Source: Ypsolopha sequella (Eukaryota; Arthropoda; Insecta; Lepidoptera; Ypsolophidae). Taken from it: a stretch of 64,000 nucleotides of DNA. Of the stretch, positions 32,795-46,700 are shown piece by piece. The notes beneath the pieces were generated by a model that was not told the DNA's origin, ran no database searches, and saw nothing but the letters and a program-made list of their open reading frames with translations. Location: contig OW204004.1 of NCBI GenBank assembly GCA_934047225.1, positions 7,196,401 to 7,260,400 on the forward strand. Direction: 5' to 3'. The position numbers and the translations under genes are program-made. Each line of letters starts with the position of its first letter. Position 1 is the first letter of the stretch.

Positions 32795-34780
32795 CGGGCA
32801 ATTTGTAACAAAATATTAAGAAATAATTAACGGCCGAAATACACCGAAAATATTTGCTATATGTAAAAGTTTGTTATATGCATAAACATATTTATATTGA
32901 TATTACAATGGCTTTAAAAATTTGACATAAATTAATAAATCAACGCGTATTGTACCCGCAGAGCACTGATGAACTTTTGTGTGTATTTTGTCTAAAATTG
33001 GCTTGTGTACAAGGATGTAAAATTAGCTGTTATATATAATCTTGCCACAGAGTTGGTAATAAAACACAATAACACTTTCACAGTTTACTAGATACTATTA
33101 ACACTTTCTCACCAATTAAACTTTCTCGCTTGTAAATCACAAAATAAATGATCGAAAAGAACAAAAGAAAATATATCTGAAAAGAACGACCTAAAAGAAC
33201 TGAGGTGAGGCACTCCACCACGCTTCTCCTTCTGTCAAAAACTTCGGCGCCATCGTCCGTAAAATTTTTGTCATGATCGTCATGATATCGCACGTGTTCG
33301 CCCAACCTCAACTCTTTTGTACAAATTGAATAATCAAAATCAATATTATATGTAGTAACACAATGTATAATGCCATTTTTATTTAATTATAGAATTATAG
33401 AATATGTACTTTTATTAGTAAGTTTCTAACATATAATAACTTGCTCTGAACATTGAGCAAACTGCGGTTTTCTGCGGTGCAGTTCTGCATTCCTAATCAA
33501 TATCCTTCTTAGCAGTTAGGTTTTATAAAAAGCAACACACTCACTCATCACAAAATTACTGATACTATTAAAAAAACTATTTATACGATTACACATAAAC
33601 TTTTATGTTAGGAAATTCAATGAGTAATGCAGTAAATTAAGGTCTTTAGCAAAATTATTCACGGATCCATCTTACAGACTAACGAAGGCGAGACCAAAAA
33701 ACTTGACAGGGGCCGATCGCTGTTTGTGGACATCTGCCGAGCTTGGAATTAAATTTATGTAAATTTTGTCATTTAGGGAATTATACCACAAGTATCATGA
33801 TAATAATTTATATGAAATACGTAATTCAATGTGTTATGAAGGTTATGAAATGCAGAAATTCGGGTAATCGTGATTTTCGTGATCACTTTGAATTGAATCC
33901 GTAGTTATCCGTAATCCGTAGCAACAATGTGGTTAAATGCGATAATTCGTCTCACCTTATTCTGTACAAAACTTTTGTGTTAGTTCTAAAATATTGCATT
34001 TAGACAACAAAATATTTCAACAGTACGTACATGTGAAATTTACAATTATGTGTTTTTCTTTCTTAGATGAGTTGCATCTGGGCTCTGCACACGTAACATA
34101 AATAAGCAAAATTTGTTTCATTGTAGGTCAATTAGAAAAATGGTCTCGTCTATCTTTCTCGCTCTAACGTACGCGTAAATATGCTCTTTCTCTCTTGCAT
34201 TACCAATCTAAAGGTAGTACACAATATTAAATCTACGGTTTATATTGAATAAAGAAGTGGTTAGATTTGTAGTGGTCGCCTTTCAGTGTGATTTTGAACG
34301 ACTATATTTATGTCTTCCGTAAAGTTTTACCTCAAATTTTTGTTTTAATTTGCTTGAACAATATCCCAAGAAACAATGAAGAGAGTAAAACCTGTAACAA
34401 ATTAAAGGTAATACGTTATCATTTAAAGATGTGGAAATACTATAAGACAAAACATATAGCCATATAGCCAGTTAATTGTTTTAATTCTAAATAATCATAC
34501 AAATTATAAACTTGAATGTGAAAATGTAAATTTATTTAAATTCTCATTTATGTTTCGTTATTTGAATCAAGTAGAATTTACTGTCCCGCAATCAAACTGT
34601 TTTAGTAAGACGTTAGAAAAAAAAAGATGAAGATACCAGAACCCGCTTTCCGTGCGTTGTTCCACAAAACCAAGTCCAATGGACCTGCTTTGAATCGCTT
34701 GTTTCACTTGTGGTACTGTCGAAGCTTGTCACTCTATCTCTTTCGTTCGGTGGCGCTTATTCATACAGCAGGCCCATTTT
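32795..34780. other. Non-coding region
   Basis: AT-rich; scattered short frames without features. I see no supported gene or complete element. Confidence 0.35.
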
Positions 34781-34784
34781 TAGG

Positions 34785-34895
34785 GTTCCGTACCCAAAGT
34801 GTAACCAACGGGACCCTATTACTGAAACCGTCCGTCTGTCCGTCTGTCACCAGACTGTATCTCATGAACTGTGATATTTAGACAGTTGAAACTTT
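34785..34895 (+). repeat. 'Agggttccgtaccc' interspersed repeat
   Basis: Reads agggttccgtacccaaagtg..gggaccctattactgaaacc followed by (GTCC/GTCT)n, 'caccagactgtatctcatga' and 'tgatatttagacagttgaaa'. This is a classical lepidopteran interspersed repeat. Confidence 0.65.
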
Positions 34896-34899
34896 GAAT

Positions 34900-35905
34900 C
34901 AATGAGTAAGACTATGAATTGTTAATTTTTAACAGTACGTAGATATAGAATAGTACATTGTTCACCGAGGGAAGAAAAGGAACGATTACCAACGAGGGTG
35001 TAGTTTGAGGCCCGAGGCGAAGCCAAGGGCCTCAATACAAACGAGCTGGGAATCGCACTTTCTCCCGAGTGATACATAGTGCTTTATACTACACCTACGA
35101 GGAAAATAAAAGATAAATTATGTTTAAAAACACTTGTATGTATCCACATATAATATAGGTACCTACTTTCCATACCCGTGTCAGGTAAAGTTACCCTTAG
35201 CTTTCATTACACAGAAGCTACCTAGTAATTTTACAAATTTAAAATTCAGATATAACAAAAAAATCGATTCGCCCGTGATTTTAACGTTTTGATTTCTTTT
35301 GATAACATCTGTAGGTAACAATTGACATACTAGAGCCTGGTTATAAACTTCTTGGTAGGTAACCTAATTTAATCATGTTATGCCAAAAGACAAAAACTGT
35401 TTATGTCAGAGTTCGCAAAATGATACTGGCCACTTGCTCATGCTATATTTAAAAAAAACAGCACGTCAACAATAGATTTGCATAAACTTTTTCTGCCCGC
35501 TCAAGCACGTTAACAATGGATTTTCATACACTTTTTCCGCCCGCATATTTTTATGACAGTAATGATGTATTTTCTGCATCATTTTCAAAAAAGTAAGAAT
35601 GTACTTTCCGAGCAGGTGTAGTATAAAATATTATACAGCAAATATTTGTTTTGGTAAGCGTTGGACCCTTATATTTCTCGTAAGTTAGGCACACGATCGT
35701 CATCTTTTCCACAACAGACCTGTTACCGAACATTGCGAGTAGGGATTTTTGTTTATCTGAGCTGGCAATACCGTGTTATCTATGGCCGCGCGGCCGCGCG
35801 AGCTTGTGAATTTTGCAATTTGTTTTTGTACCGGCTATGTTTGATATTTTCTATTAAATTATGTAACGTAAATACCTCCTTAGTATCTCATTAAATAAAA
35901 TAAAC
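34900..35905. other. Non-coding region with a two-unit tandem repeat
   Basis: A 43-bp unit (gcacgt.aacaat.gattt.cata..ctttttc.gcccgc) occurs twice at 35461-35547. The rest is unclassified. Confidence 0.4.
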
Positions 35906-35922
35906 CCTTGTTATATTTTAGA

Positions 35923-36117
35923 AAACCAGTCGAGTCAGCACACCGACAATACAAGTACTTCAACAAGCTGTCTTGGTCTTTAAATCAACAGGGTAAGCGC
36001 ACAACATTCATGACCATGCAAAGTGTGTTAGACTCTGATTTTAAGCTTTTCAAGATTGTCCTGATTGAACGTTGCCAAAATTCTGGGCACCTTGCCGCAA
36101 AGAAGCTAGTCGGATAA
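35923..36117 (+). CDS. Candidate terminal exon, unknown product
   Basis: A splice-acceptor-like ttatattttag ends at 35921. It is followed by an open frame of about 64 codons with mixed composition (starts KPVESAHRQYKYFNKL, ends NSGHLAAKKLVG) to a TAA at 36115. A poly-T stretch and possible 'aataaa' signals lie downstream. No family is recognised and no upstream exon was found. It could be the end of a host gene or of a decayed transposon. Confidence 0.3.
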   Translation, partial: KPVESAHRQYKYFNKLSWSLNQQGKRTTFMTMQSVLDSDFKLFKIVLIERCQNSGHLAAKKLVG

Positions 36118-36119
36118 AT

Positions 36120-37365
36120 TTATTCTTTAAATTGTTTTATTTTTCACCCATCTTCAGCCTAACGGCGAGAGGATTAAAAAATGTGATGCAAAAAGTTTGT
36201 TCTGTGTCTACCAAGTCAAACAAGTTAATGACAGTTAAATATTACTTAGAGATTCGTACTTGAATCGTGCGTAAATTCATACCAGCAAAATAAAGTGCAA
36301 GACCGTACCAATTTAGATCCAAAGGAAATTTAGGAGGTTGCACTAATTGCTAAAGTTATAAGATAAAACCTAACGCTCTTAATTAAATATGAAACTATAA
36401 AGGAGGTAACATTATTAAGCTGTAAGCTGTTTATTTAATAATAAGCATTCAAAATAAAAATAAAAATTGACGTTTATAAAAATTTTCGAAACTCAGAAAT
36501 CCGTGCTATTTAAATCAAGAGATTTATTGGAAGAGGTTGTCTGTAGGCATGAATAAACAGAAATTTCGAAGAGAGAGTTTTCTTCTACGCCACGGCGCGC
36601 CGTGAGATCATAATGTAATTTTAATAAATTGGTGTGTTTTAGTTAATACTGAAATATTTGTAGGGAAAAAACTAGTGGCTTTAAGTAGAATACCTTCATA
36701 TTTCTATTACCTATTTTATGATAAATAAAAGAAGTTCATCTCTTAACCGCGTTCTTGAAACGAACGTTTGAAAACCAAAAAAAAGTATATATCTTTATTG
36801 ACAAAAGTATAAATCTTAGACATTGCTTATAACTAGAATGCCTAAATAAAAGATCAATAAATCAAATATATTTTTTTCAACGCGAAGAGAGTCCGAATGT
36901 CTTCAAACGAATCCTCGAAAGTCTGGCGTTGTTCCGTTGTTCATGCTCTAGGCTCATGTACAGTCAAAACTTAGAATAATTATTCTAAGAGTCAAAACTG
37001 AGATCACAAAATAGACACTACCAGAATGTTTACTCCGCATAACTAGCGAAAATAGGCGCACGCACACATAGACGCGTACTTACGACGATCTCGGAGATAC
37101 TTGCCTGAATGCCAATACGAAATTCTGCCTAGATCATCATACGAATGAATGAATGAATTGTTTTTTTTTCTAAAAACATTACTTAAAACTATTACAATTT
37201 TGCCAAACCACTATCGCGGTTTGTCGCGTCTATGCATGTGTGCCTCTGTTTTTGCTCCGTCGTTGAGTCGGCCTTCTGGTAGTATCTATTTTGTGCTGAG
37301 ATGCTGCACTGTGTACGGCAGTGTCTCATGCTTTATGAGTTGATTCGACAAAACGAACAATATCA
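36120..37365. repeat. Repeat cluster
   Basis: 36729-36960 is the uninterrupted, inverted relative of 20262-20695. 37047-37120 is an inverted copy of 27330-27415, and 37225-37330 is a more diverged direct copy, so two relatives face each other here. No gene is visible. Confidence 0.5.
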
Positions 37366-37370
37366 TGCCC

Positions 37371-37468
37371 GACCGTTTCGGGGACGAGTACTTCTAGGTG
37401 TTTTTAACGGGGGCGGGTGGTGTAGCGGGAAAGCTACTCCCCCCCGTCTGTCGCCCCGTGAAACGGTC
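37371..37468. repeat. GC-rich foldback just past the Fringe-like stop
   Basis: Gaccgtttcgggg (37371-37383) pairs with ccccgtgaaacggtc (37454-37468); the loop contains a smaller gtagcgggaaagctac hairpin. It ends about 20 nt from the stop codon of the Fringe-like gene. Confidence 0.6.
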
Positions 37469-37488
37469 ACGCACGATCTTGCCGATCG

Positions 37489-37718
37489 TTAACAAATAAC
37501 AGGTAGCATTATTATAATATAATAGAAGTGGTTATTGTAGACCACCTGATACCTGGAAGGATCCTTTTCTATTGAAAATTCATCGACCTGGATGGTTTTT
37601 GTTTTGTAGTTGCCTACTGAAATTTGTTTTTTCAATAATTCGGGCGGCATTTCTGATAAGTTTTCATACTGAGTGTGGAAGGTAGGAATATGGGTCAAAT
37701 TGACGCCTAGCTTCATTT
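37489..37718 (-). CDS. Fringe-like gene, exon 7 (C-terminus)
   Basis: Acceptor tttatttacag, then AA ATG AAG in phase with exon 6. Encodes MKLGVNLTHIPTFHTQYENL, the family's L...P.FH region, and FSIEKDPSR. An alternative donor ccag|gtatca inside the DPSR codons could replace the last 15 residues with an undiscovered exon. Confidence 0.75.
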
Positions 37719-40700
37719 CTGTAAATAAAATAAAATATCGATTATTTTAATTCCCACCACCCCATTAACAATCAGTGGATCCCGATAAAATGTTGGCAGC
37801 AAAAAAGCTAAAATAGAAGTGTCTTTTTAGACATATCGACAGCAGCCTTCGCCGAGACTTTGTAAACAAATACCTAATATATCAATAAAAAGTTAATTTC
37901 ATAAAGAGTTTGGAATCTAGTAGGTGTGCACTGTCTATATCGTTGTGCTAGGGTTAATTAAGAAATGCAGCGTTGTGATTGGCTGATACGTCGCCCGAGT
38001 ATTGAATAGCCCGTTACCGCATAAAAATCCCAGTGTAACTTCGTCTGCATCGTCAATAAATTGACACAACTGCTCAAATCGGTTATATCTGAAATAGACA
38101 AATTATATTATTTTTATAAGCATACTACTTGGTTCTGTTTGGGCTGTCTGTAGTGTCCACAAAAAAGGGCAAAATAAACCTTTTTACAGAGAACTGAAAC
38201 TATCAACCCGTTCAATTTATCATTCGTTGATAACAGTTCAAGAATAATACATACGGCATAACGCTTTGTGAAATGATAAATTTATAATTATTATTGTTTG
38301 AAAATTTCAACTGGCCACCTATAACAATTGAAGCGTCCATCTGTAGGAGACTTGGTTATTTTTGACACCCTTCGGGTACGGAACCCTAAAAAACGACCAC
38401 ATATTCTCTGACATAGCTAACTTTTGCTCGTGACTTCGTCGGCGTTGCCACCTGAATTCACCTGATATGTCGCTCAGTGTACAGCGCCATCTACTTTTTG
38501 ATGGATAAACTAATGTTTTAGTAAAAACGATAACATACTAAGCGAAGTAAAAAAATTTAGGTTCACGTAGCGATAAAATCTAATATTGAGTTAAATATTT
38601 TATGTCAGTAGTTGTTATGTGGATTGCAAGCATACAGACAGATAAAGCTGCCAAAAATTCTCTTAGTGGGCAAACAACTTCTGATTGTTTTTTCTGGGAA
38701 TACCCTTTTTACAATTTATTATAAGTAATGATGAAATTTAATTTTAACTAATCAATTTCACAAGGCGAGGTCGTGCTCCAAGCAATCTCTCGTTTTTTAA
38801 TTTTTTTTCTAAAATCGATAACTGAATGGCCTAAAATCATTTCTTTATAAAATATCATAGTTTTATAATTTGCCGCAATTAACGTCAGAAATAACAAACC
38901 TGATATATGGTTGTAGTTTATTTAACAAAGCTTTGCTCAAACAGACTCCAGCCCCGAGGTTGGCGAAAAACCACGTTTTCTGTAAAAATATTTTAACTGA
39001 ATTGATTTTAATATAAAATAATAACCATAAAAATATATAAATATTATAAAAACGGAAAAGCTTTATAGTAAATTATTTCGAAACTAAAGAAATACAATTT
39101 ATTTTTGCAATAAATGTTTTTTGAAATAGTCAATTTTAATAAGAAAATATGTTCTTTATAAAAAAAAATATTTATAAAAATTACATATATTTTTATTTAT
39201 AAAAAAATTACGAAAGACCTTACCAAGGGGTCATACTTGAATTTTTTTTTCGATATTTTATTTTTATTGTCATAAAACCTGCGGCCGAGGTACCAGAGTT
39301 TATTATCATTATACTTTTCAAGTTCCTTGATAAGGTTTGGAACGTTCACGTAATGATCGTCGTCGAAGAGGCAAAGCCACCTAAAACATCAAATTAATTA
39401 CATTTTACAATTATTTGTATACTACACATACATTTGTATACATTTTTTTTAACATTGGCGTAACCAGGACGGGGGTGTTTGGGGGTTCGAACCACCGAAA
39501 GGTTTAAAATATTACAACCATTTCTTTGCTTTGACGTTTTCCAGGTCAAGTGTAATTTGCTCGCTACATAACAGCAGATTTTTTTCTATATTCAACATCC
39601 ATTATAACTAGATGAACTTTGATACTGACAGATCATCAGCACACATTTATAGTGGATTTTTGAATTTAATATAAAACTTGTTTATTTTATTTATTTCCCA
39701 AGGGATCGCGCACGAGATTTTGTATGCTGGAAATAGCATGTTTCAATGTTAATTTGCCCGAGAAAATCTCCGGATCTAGCAAAAAGCTTATTTCACGTGA
39801 TACCGCTACGCTAGTCCTCGACACAACACGTGACGTATAATATGAAATGTAAGATACAGGGGAAATAGGAAATCATAAATTTTTTTTTTACTTACTAATG
39901 CCTTTCGCTAGCAGATAACTTAACCTCGAAAGTTTCATCCAAAATATATACTTGGCCAAAATGTATGAAAAGTATTTTTTTTTTTTGGTTAATTGCTATT
40001 CCTTACATTTTGGTCAAGTAGTATTGAATTGAAAGTTGTTTGTATATACATATATCGCAGTCAAATAGTAAAGTTCGGCATTTTGCAAACAGCGTCGTCA
40101 GCTTCTAAACGCTCGCTATTTTGCTATTTGACGAATGTTCGCCATATAGAACAATTCAGCATTTTATAATTTGCTTCAACACTTACTTCATTTTCAAGTA
40201 CGCGCCTCCTATTTTTCACTTTTCGTTGAAAGACTTTTGATCTTAGCTTTTTATTAAATGACGAAGTCATTTTACAATTTGCGAACGGCTTATTGCAAAA
40301 CAGCAAGCGTTTAGAAACTGACGACGCCGTCTGTAAAATGCCGAATTTTACTATTTGCCTGCCACATATAAACGACGTACTATCTATAATTTTCGGCTTT
40401 TCAAAGCCTAAAACCCTAGCTGGTTTATAAATGTGTCTAACTAAACTTGCATTACTTTAGTACCTTTAATTTATTGTGTGCTTGCAATGTTTTCAAGCAG
40501 CATGTAACTTGATGTTAATGCTATTCCATCTCTCTTCCCATCCCATCCCTCTTGCCAACCCATCCCATCCCACACTTACAGCTGCATATAAAGTCAGATT
40601 GAGCACCTAATTTTAAAACTGAACTCTATGACGTTTCGTATTTAGTTTAAAATAGCGCGCTCTCAGCCGTGGCTGTTACGACAACCAAGAAACACAGGCT

Positions 40701-43700
40701 TACGAAAACCCGCGTTTTTCTTTAATAACTCGGCTTCTTTATGAAATTATTGAGTTCTTAAATGTTTAGACGGAGTTATTGTTCACTAATTTCTAATACA
40801 AATTTCAATTTAAGGAACTTAAGGTTAAACACTAGTGCCTGATTCTAAGTTTCCTGTCAATAGATGGCGCTGCGGTACTATAATTTGGTTTTTGTATTTA
40901 AAAATAGTAAATAAACAAAATATTTCGCTCCGTTGTATAATGCGACAGTTTTAATGTGTTAATTATTTTATAAAGGCAGAATTGTGTCATTTTCTGTTGT
41001 ATGTTTCTACATCGGGCCCAAACAATCTTAAAATTTGCTGTTTTGTCGTAGCTATGTACGCACACATTCACAATGAATTTATATATAAGGTAATTGTTAA
41101 TTTCCGGGTGTGTTGTAGAGATCGATTGGTCTAATGGTTACACCTGTGGAATTACGATCTGCTCGAGCAAGGATCGATCCCATATGGTTACAAATGTTTT
41201 TTTTTTCTATTTTTGTGAAATATTTCAAAATTACCTACTTGTTTTTTTATTTTCTGTATTAATGATCCATCAAAAAGATTATTTTCCATCAAATTCAAGA
41301 AAATTATTCGATGATGTGACTGAAGAATCATGTAAGGTGTACTTACATCCTTTCAAGCAAATTACTTTTAGATTGGAAAAACATTGAATTATGGGAGAAA
41401 CCCGCGAATTGAGAGAGAGGATGTACCAAACTTTTTTTTCTAAATTCATAATATTTACAGGTAATAAACAAATTATTTTACATAAATAATGCTGTTGATA
41501 TATGCAATGATATAAGCATAATAAGAGTATAATCACATTTTTATCCATTATAAAATCATACAAAAATAAAAAAGCTCTAATAAATTTTACGAACGAATGC
41601 TGCAATTTGTTTCAATACTAAATAAACTAGCGCCATCTGTTAGAACCTATCATAACTTCGTCGTAACTGGGATGACTCCATCTCGCTAAATAAGGTGACT
41701 GATTGATATTTGAGTAGCAAAATTCATACTGGAGACTCTCCTCGGGGTTGTTCTTGAACAACATAAACATAACAACATAATGCACTCTAATTTTTATAAT
41801 ACAAATGCGTAAAAGTACATAGACCGGCTTGTAAGTGATCAGTATTACGGATCAATAACATAATATGCGAAATTTTAAAAAAAAGTTCGAGGTGGTATCT
41901 AGGGGCAGAACGCTGTCCTCTCAGTCTTGAGATCAATAGCCCGTCCATGACAATTAGACAAATGGGCTAACCAATAATCGCCTCTGTCGATTGGTAATAA
42001 AGTCTTCGCCATTCGTCTAACTAGTTTAGACGTTAGTAGGTTCAATCCCCGGTCGGGCGACATAGAACAAATACTATGCACATAATTATGATATACTTGC
42101 TGAACGGTGAAGGAAAACACTGTGAGGTAAACCTGCATGCCCTAAAACATGTATTTTTGTCCCCGAAGTACGGCAATATATTTATACTGCCCAAGCTAAA
42201 AGACGAATAGACTTTATTAGCTTGTGATAGAGGCGATTATTGGTTGGCCCGTTCCTCTAATTGTTTTGGTAATATTTATACTTACAAGTATAAATCGACG
42301 TAAGTAATAATGTTCGGTGAAATGCGGGTATACCGAGTGTGTTCTGTGATTTGCAATTCATAGTTCACACCCGGGAACACCTCTGACACCCCCTCGGGGA
42401 TTCATGTCGTGACGATATGTTGTTGTTGTATAAATCGCTGAACTTACCGAGTCTTCATTATGAATTTGGCTGTATAATAAAATAAGGTGAATAGGTGACA
42501 AATATTTTTCGTATTTCGTAAAACGGGTCATTGAAACTTGATCTTGACGACTTATCGTGTCTTCAACAGCGAAATGAATAAAAAAAATATGATAATTTAC
42601 ATCGCTGGTCTCCAATATGAATTTGGTTATATAAATCTTAGTTACTTTATATATATTTATAATATAAAATACTATATAAATTAATACTCGAGGCTTGGTA
42701 AGTAATCAGTATGGCGAATTTCGAAAAATATAATGTTGGTAGGGATTCTCTTGACATGTGCTATTTAGATTGTGGCCGAAGGGTGAAACTTGGTACAGAA
42801 TACAGATAAAGCCTGGGTCCAAATAAGTAGATCTGCCCCCAACAGTTCAGTTCACAGAGTGGGGAGGAGAGGGGGATTGCATTACACTCCTTCCGCGCAG
42901 AGCGACTGCTATTATAACCCGGAGACTGACTGTCATCACTATCACCGTAGATAAAATGCAACGTCTGTCTGTCTGTGCAGTTACTTATAACTTCCGAACT
43001 ACTTAATGTATTTTGAAAAAAAATTGAAATGTTTTAAGTTGAAAATATTTCCAAAACAAAAGAGAGAAATATAAAAAATTAAATCTAAAAACACAATATG
43101 GGTATCAAATTATTTTACAAGACAAATTATATTATTATGACAGCTCTACTATATTTTCTTTTATTGGCCTTTCGAATCAGCAAGTTTCCACGCCACAGCT
43201 TGAAATTAAAGCTGTGATTTTGTAATGAAGAAAAAACTTAAATCAAAAGAAAACGTGTATTTTTTCGGATTGTCGCAATGCCCATTGTAAAAGAACTTAT
43301 TTTGACTGGCTATTCTTGGCACACGTCTCAATATTATTTCAGGCAAGATATATTTTTCGAAGAATGTCTTCAATTTCGGCATCATTTCCTCATAAGTATG
43401 TACTTATATTTACAGTTCCCATTATTCATCTGGAACATGAAAATGAAGATTATAAGAGTTGCGTAAGAGAACAGTAACATGTTGTAAAAAAAAATCAAAT
43501 TAATAAATATCAGAAATTATGCCTTTTGTTAGATATAGCGTATAAAGTAAAGCGTCTTTTCAGGCAGATGGTTTTTACATTGACGAAACCCGTTAGATTC
43601 GGTAACATACCAGTTTCTTCCGCAAGCTCCAAGCATTTTACATTTTTCGGCACGCGTCTTAATATTATTTCCGGACAGACATATTTTTTGAAAAAAGTCT

Positions 43701-46700
43701 TCAATTTCGTCACCATTTCATCGATGAATTTCTCGTCTCTTTCCACTTCTAAAACTGTTATGGGATGCATCGGCGAAATAAAGCAAACAAAATAGCATTT
43801 TTTCATCTTGGTTACACGCAACTGTCCTTGAACCTGAAAATTATAGTAATAATTTATTTAAACTGGTAATAACTGAGCATTTTCTGTTTTGGCCCCACAA
43901 TACTCACTTGGTAGTAATAATTATGTTTCTGTTTCATTTGCAACATGCCATCTACGTAACATAAAGGGAAGCCTTTTTTTTCAATCGCTGCAGTTTTGAT
44001 GTCTTGAGCGCTTCGCGCTAACGATGGAAAGCATTTAATTTCGATTATTGCTTTCTCATTTTCAATAATACCTGAAATATATTGTACGTTATTTTGAATA
44101 ATATAAGATAATTATTATATTTTGTATTATATTTTGATTATTATTATATAATATTTTAAATAATGATTGAAGTATATAAAAACAATAAACATTTAATCGA
44201 ATAAATTTGATATTACCATCAGGGCTAGCTCCCAAAAATCCAAATTCTTCATCAATATAAAGGCCGGCATCTCTCACGGTCTTTTGATACTTTTCCACAA
44301 ATATCGTTCTTGCAACTGATTCATTTTGCTGGCCATAAGCCATATCCTTGCTGGTAAAGTTGCCTTTGTACAAAATCTGTTTTACATGATTATGGCATGG
44401 TGTATTCTTTCTTCGTTTACAAACCTGAAATTATAATTTTCGTTCATCTACTTATAAAATATACAATTTTAGTGGGCTACATAATATAATAAACAAATCT
44501 AACCATTCCAAATTGACTAGCAGTCAATCGGTCATTTCTGTGAATGTTATACAAATCATTGTCATGTTGGCCTACAGTAGCCATTTCTATGTCTTTTATT
44601 TCTTGAGAGCTTATTTGTAACTCTTGACATTTTTCTTGACAAAGCCGCTTCAGTTCTGTGGGATCCATGTCATCTACGGGATCCATTGCAGCGGGTCCAT
44701 AATGTTTGTCAGGTTTTTGTTTCGGGTGTGAGACAAACAACCTTCTCCGTGCATATGATTTTTGTCTCAGCCGACTTTTCTCCTTGCGAATTATGTAGGC
44801 TTTGAAATGCCTGCCTGGAGTATATGGACCTGACTTTCGCCATGCGTTATTATGCCACTTATATCCCGCGGAATGTTGAAGACCTGAAATATTCAGATAT
44901 AATATGTTGGCATATTCAGTGTCACACACAAGTCAATGTGTGTGACACTGAATATGCCAACATACCTATAGGCTACATTTTGGGCAGGTGCTTAGAGAAT
45001 TTTACTCGAAAATTATTTAAATTTTTAGATACAAAATCTTTTTTGCTTCATATTAATTATCGTAATAATATTGTTAGTAGCTTCATAATTATATATTTTT
45101 TGGAATAATATAATTTTTGTGGTAAAGAATAACCCGGTACAAGAGTACCTACATAATTAATTTATCCTGTATTTGTTCCGTCAAAGCCGAAAAATACATA
45201 ATCTTATGGTTTTTTATTTTTATATTTAAAGTAGTAAAAAATATTTTCTAAATGCGACGTCATCAATGGTTTTCCTAAAATTTTGTTATATAAGGTTTTT
45301 TCAAAATTATGTCAGTGTCAGAAACTACATACCTGCGATCTGAACTCTGCGTTGGTAAGAACCTCCTTTACACAAATTTATCCTTTTTCCACAGTTAAAT
45401 TTGTTAATGACGCTCATGAAATTTTCAGCAACATTTGTAGTCTCATTTGATAGGCGAGCAGCCTTTGACATGACAGCTTCATTCGCTGCTATAATTAGAG
45501 CCCAAACAGTAGTTGCTTCTTTTCTCATCTTTTCAAAGAGATCTTCGTCTGGTTCTTGTTGTTCATCATGATCTTTGAATTTACAATAATAACTACAGCA
45601 GGCGTCATGTTTACCGAACACATGTAAAGGAGCATTTTTCAGGTCTCTTCTCATTTCAGCCGGATTTTTTGCGTTGTGTACTATAATTTTTCGGTTTACG
45701 ACTGTTAACTTTGACAACTTTGGTTTCAATAAGTTTCTCCCAGCAAGCGGCAGCTTAGTGTTGTTCAGTATCTGAAATGCACAAGTTTCAACTTTCAATA
45801 TCAGATAATTCTTTTAGATATAACATTTTTACAACTGAGTTATGTACATACATAATGAATATTACTTACTTTGTACAGAGCATTTGTCAAGTTTTTTATT
45901 ACATGGTTTTTGCACTCGAATTTTTTAATAGACCTTCCATATGGAACTTTCTCTTTAAGTTGAGCGAATACAGAAGAATCACCATCACCAATGAAGGCTA
46001 GATAGCGCAAACCATGCATCTCTTCACTTCTTTGGAAACCTTCAACAAGTATGGCAGCTTCCATGGATGTAGAAGGTCCAATGTAGTTTTTAAAACATTG
46101 GTGAGGTGGGACGTCTTTACCTTTTTTTTCATAATAATGGCAGTGACTACAATATTTGTTTTTTATTCCCAAGTATAAGCATTTTTTGGTCTCTTGTCCA
46201 ATTATGCAAGCCTAAAACAGAAAAAAATAGCTATGGGAAAACTAGATTTACTAATTGAATGAAACTAAAAATGATTTATGTTTATAATACCATTCCTGAG
46301 GCTGAGTTATAATTATGACCATATGTTCTTTTTGGCCATCCACCATCTACACATACAGTTATGAAGGGAACCCCATCATCGTCAATGTTGCCTTTCGTAA
46401 TAGCAATGGCTTTTTCTTGTTCACCAGCTTGAACAATTTCTTGAGATAAGTGTTCCAGCCATATATTCCCCAAGTGCCTCTCCATGTGTTGAAATGTAAC
46501 TGAAGTCATGGTAGGAATATCCATAATACTCATCATGTGTTCAGTCTGAGTGAAAAAACTACCAGCAGTTACTGAACCCCAGACAAATGATTTGTTTATT
46601 TTAGGTGCCTCTTCACTGCATTCTTTCCATTGCTTCCCACACGATGTACATTTAAAAATAAAGGTACTTTGCAACCCGCGTCTTCGCTCATTTTCAAGAT

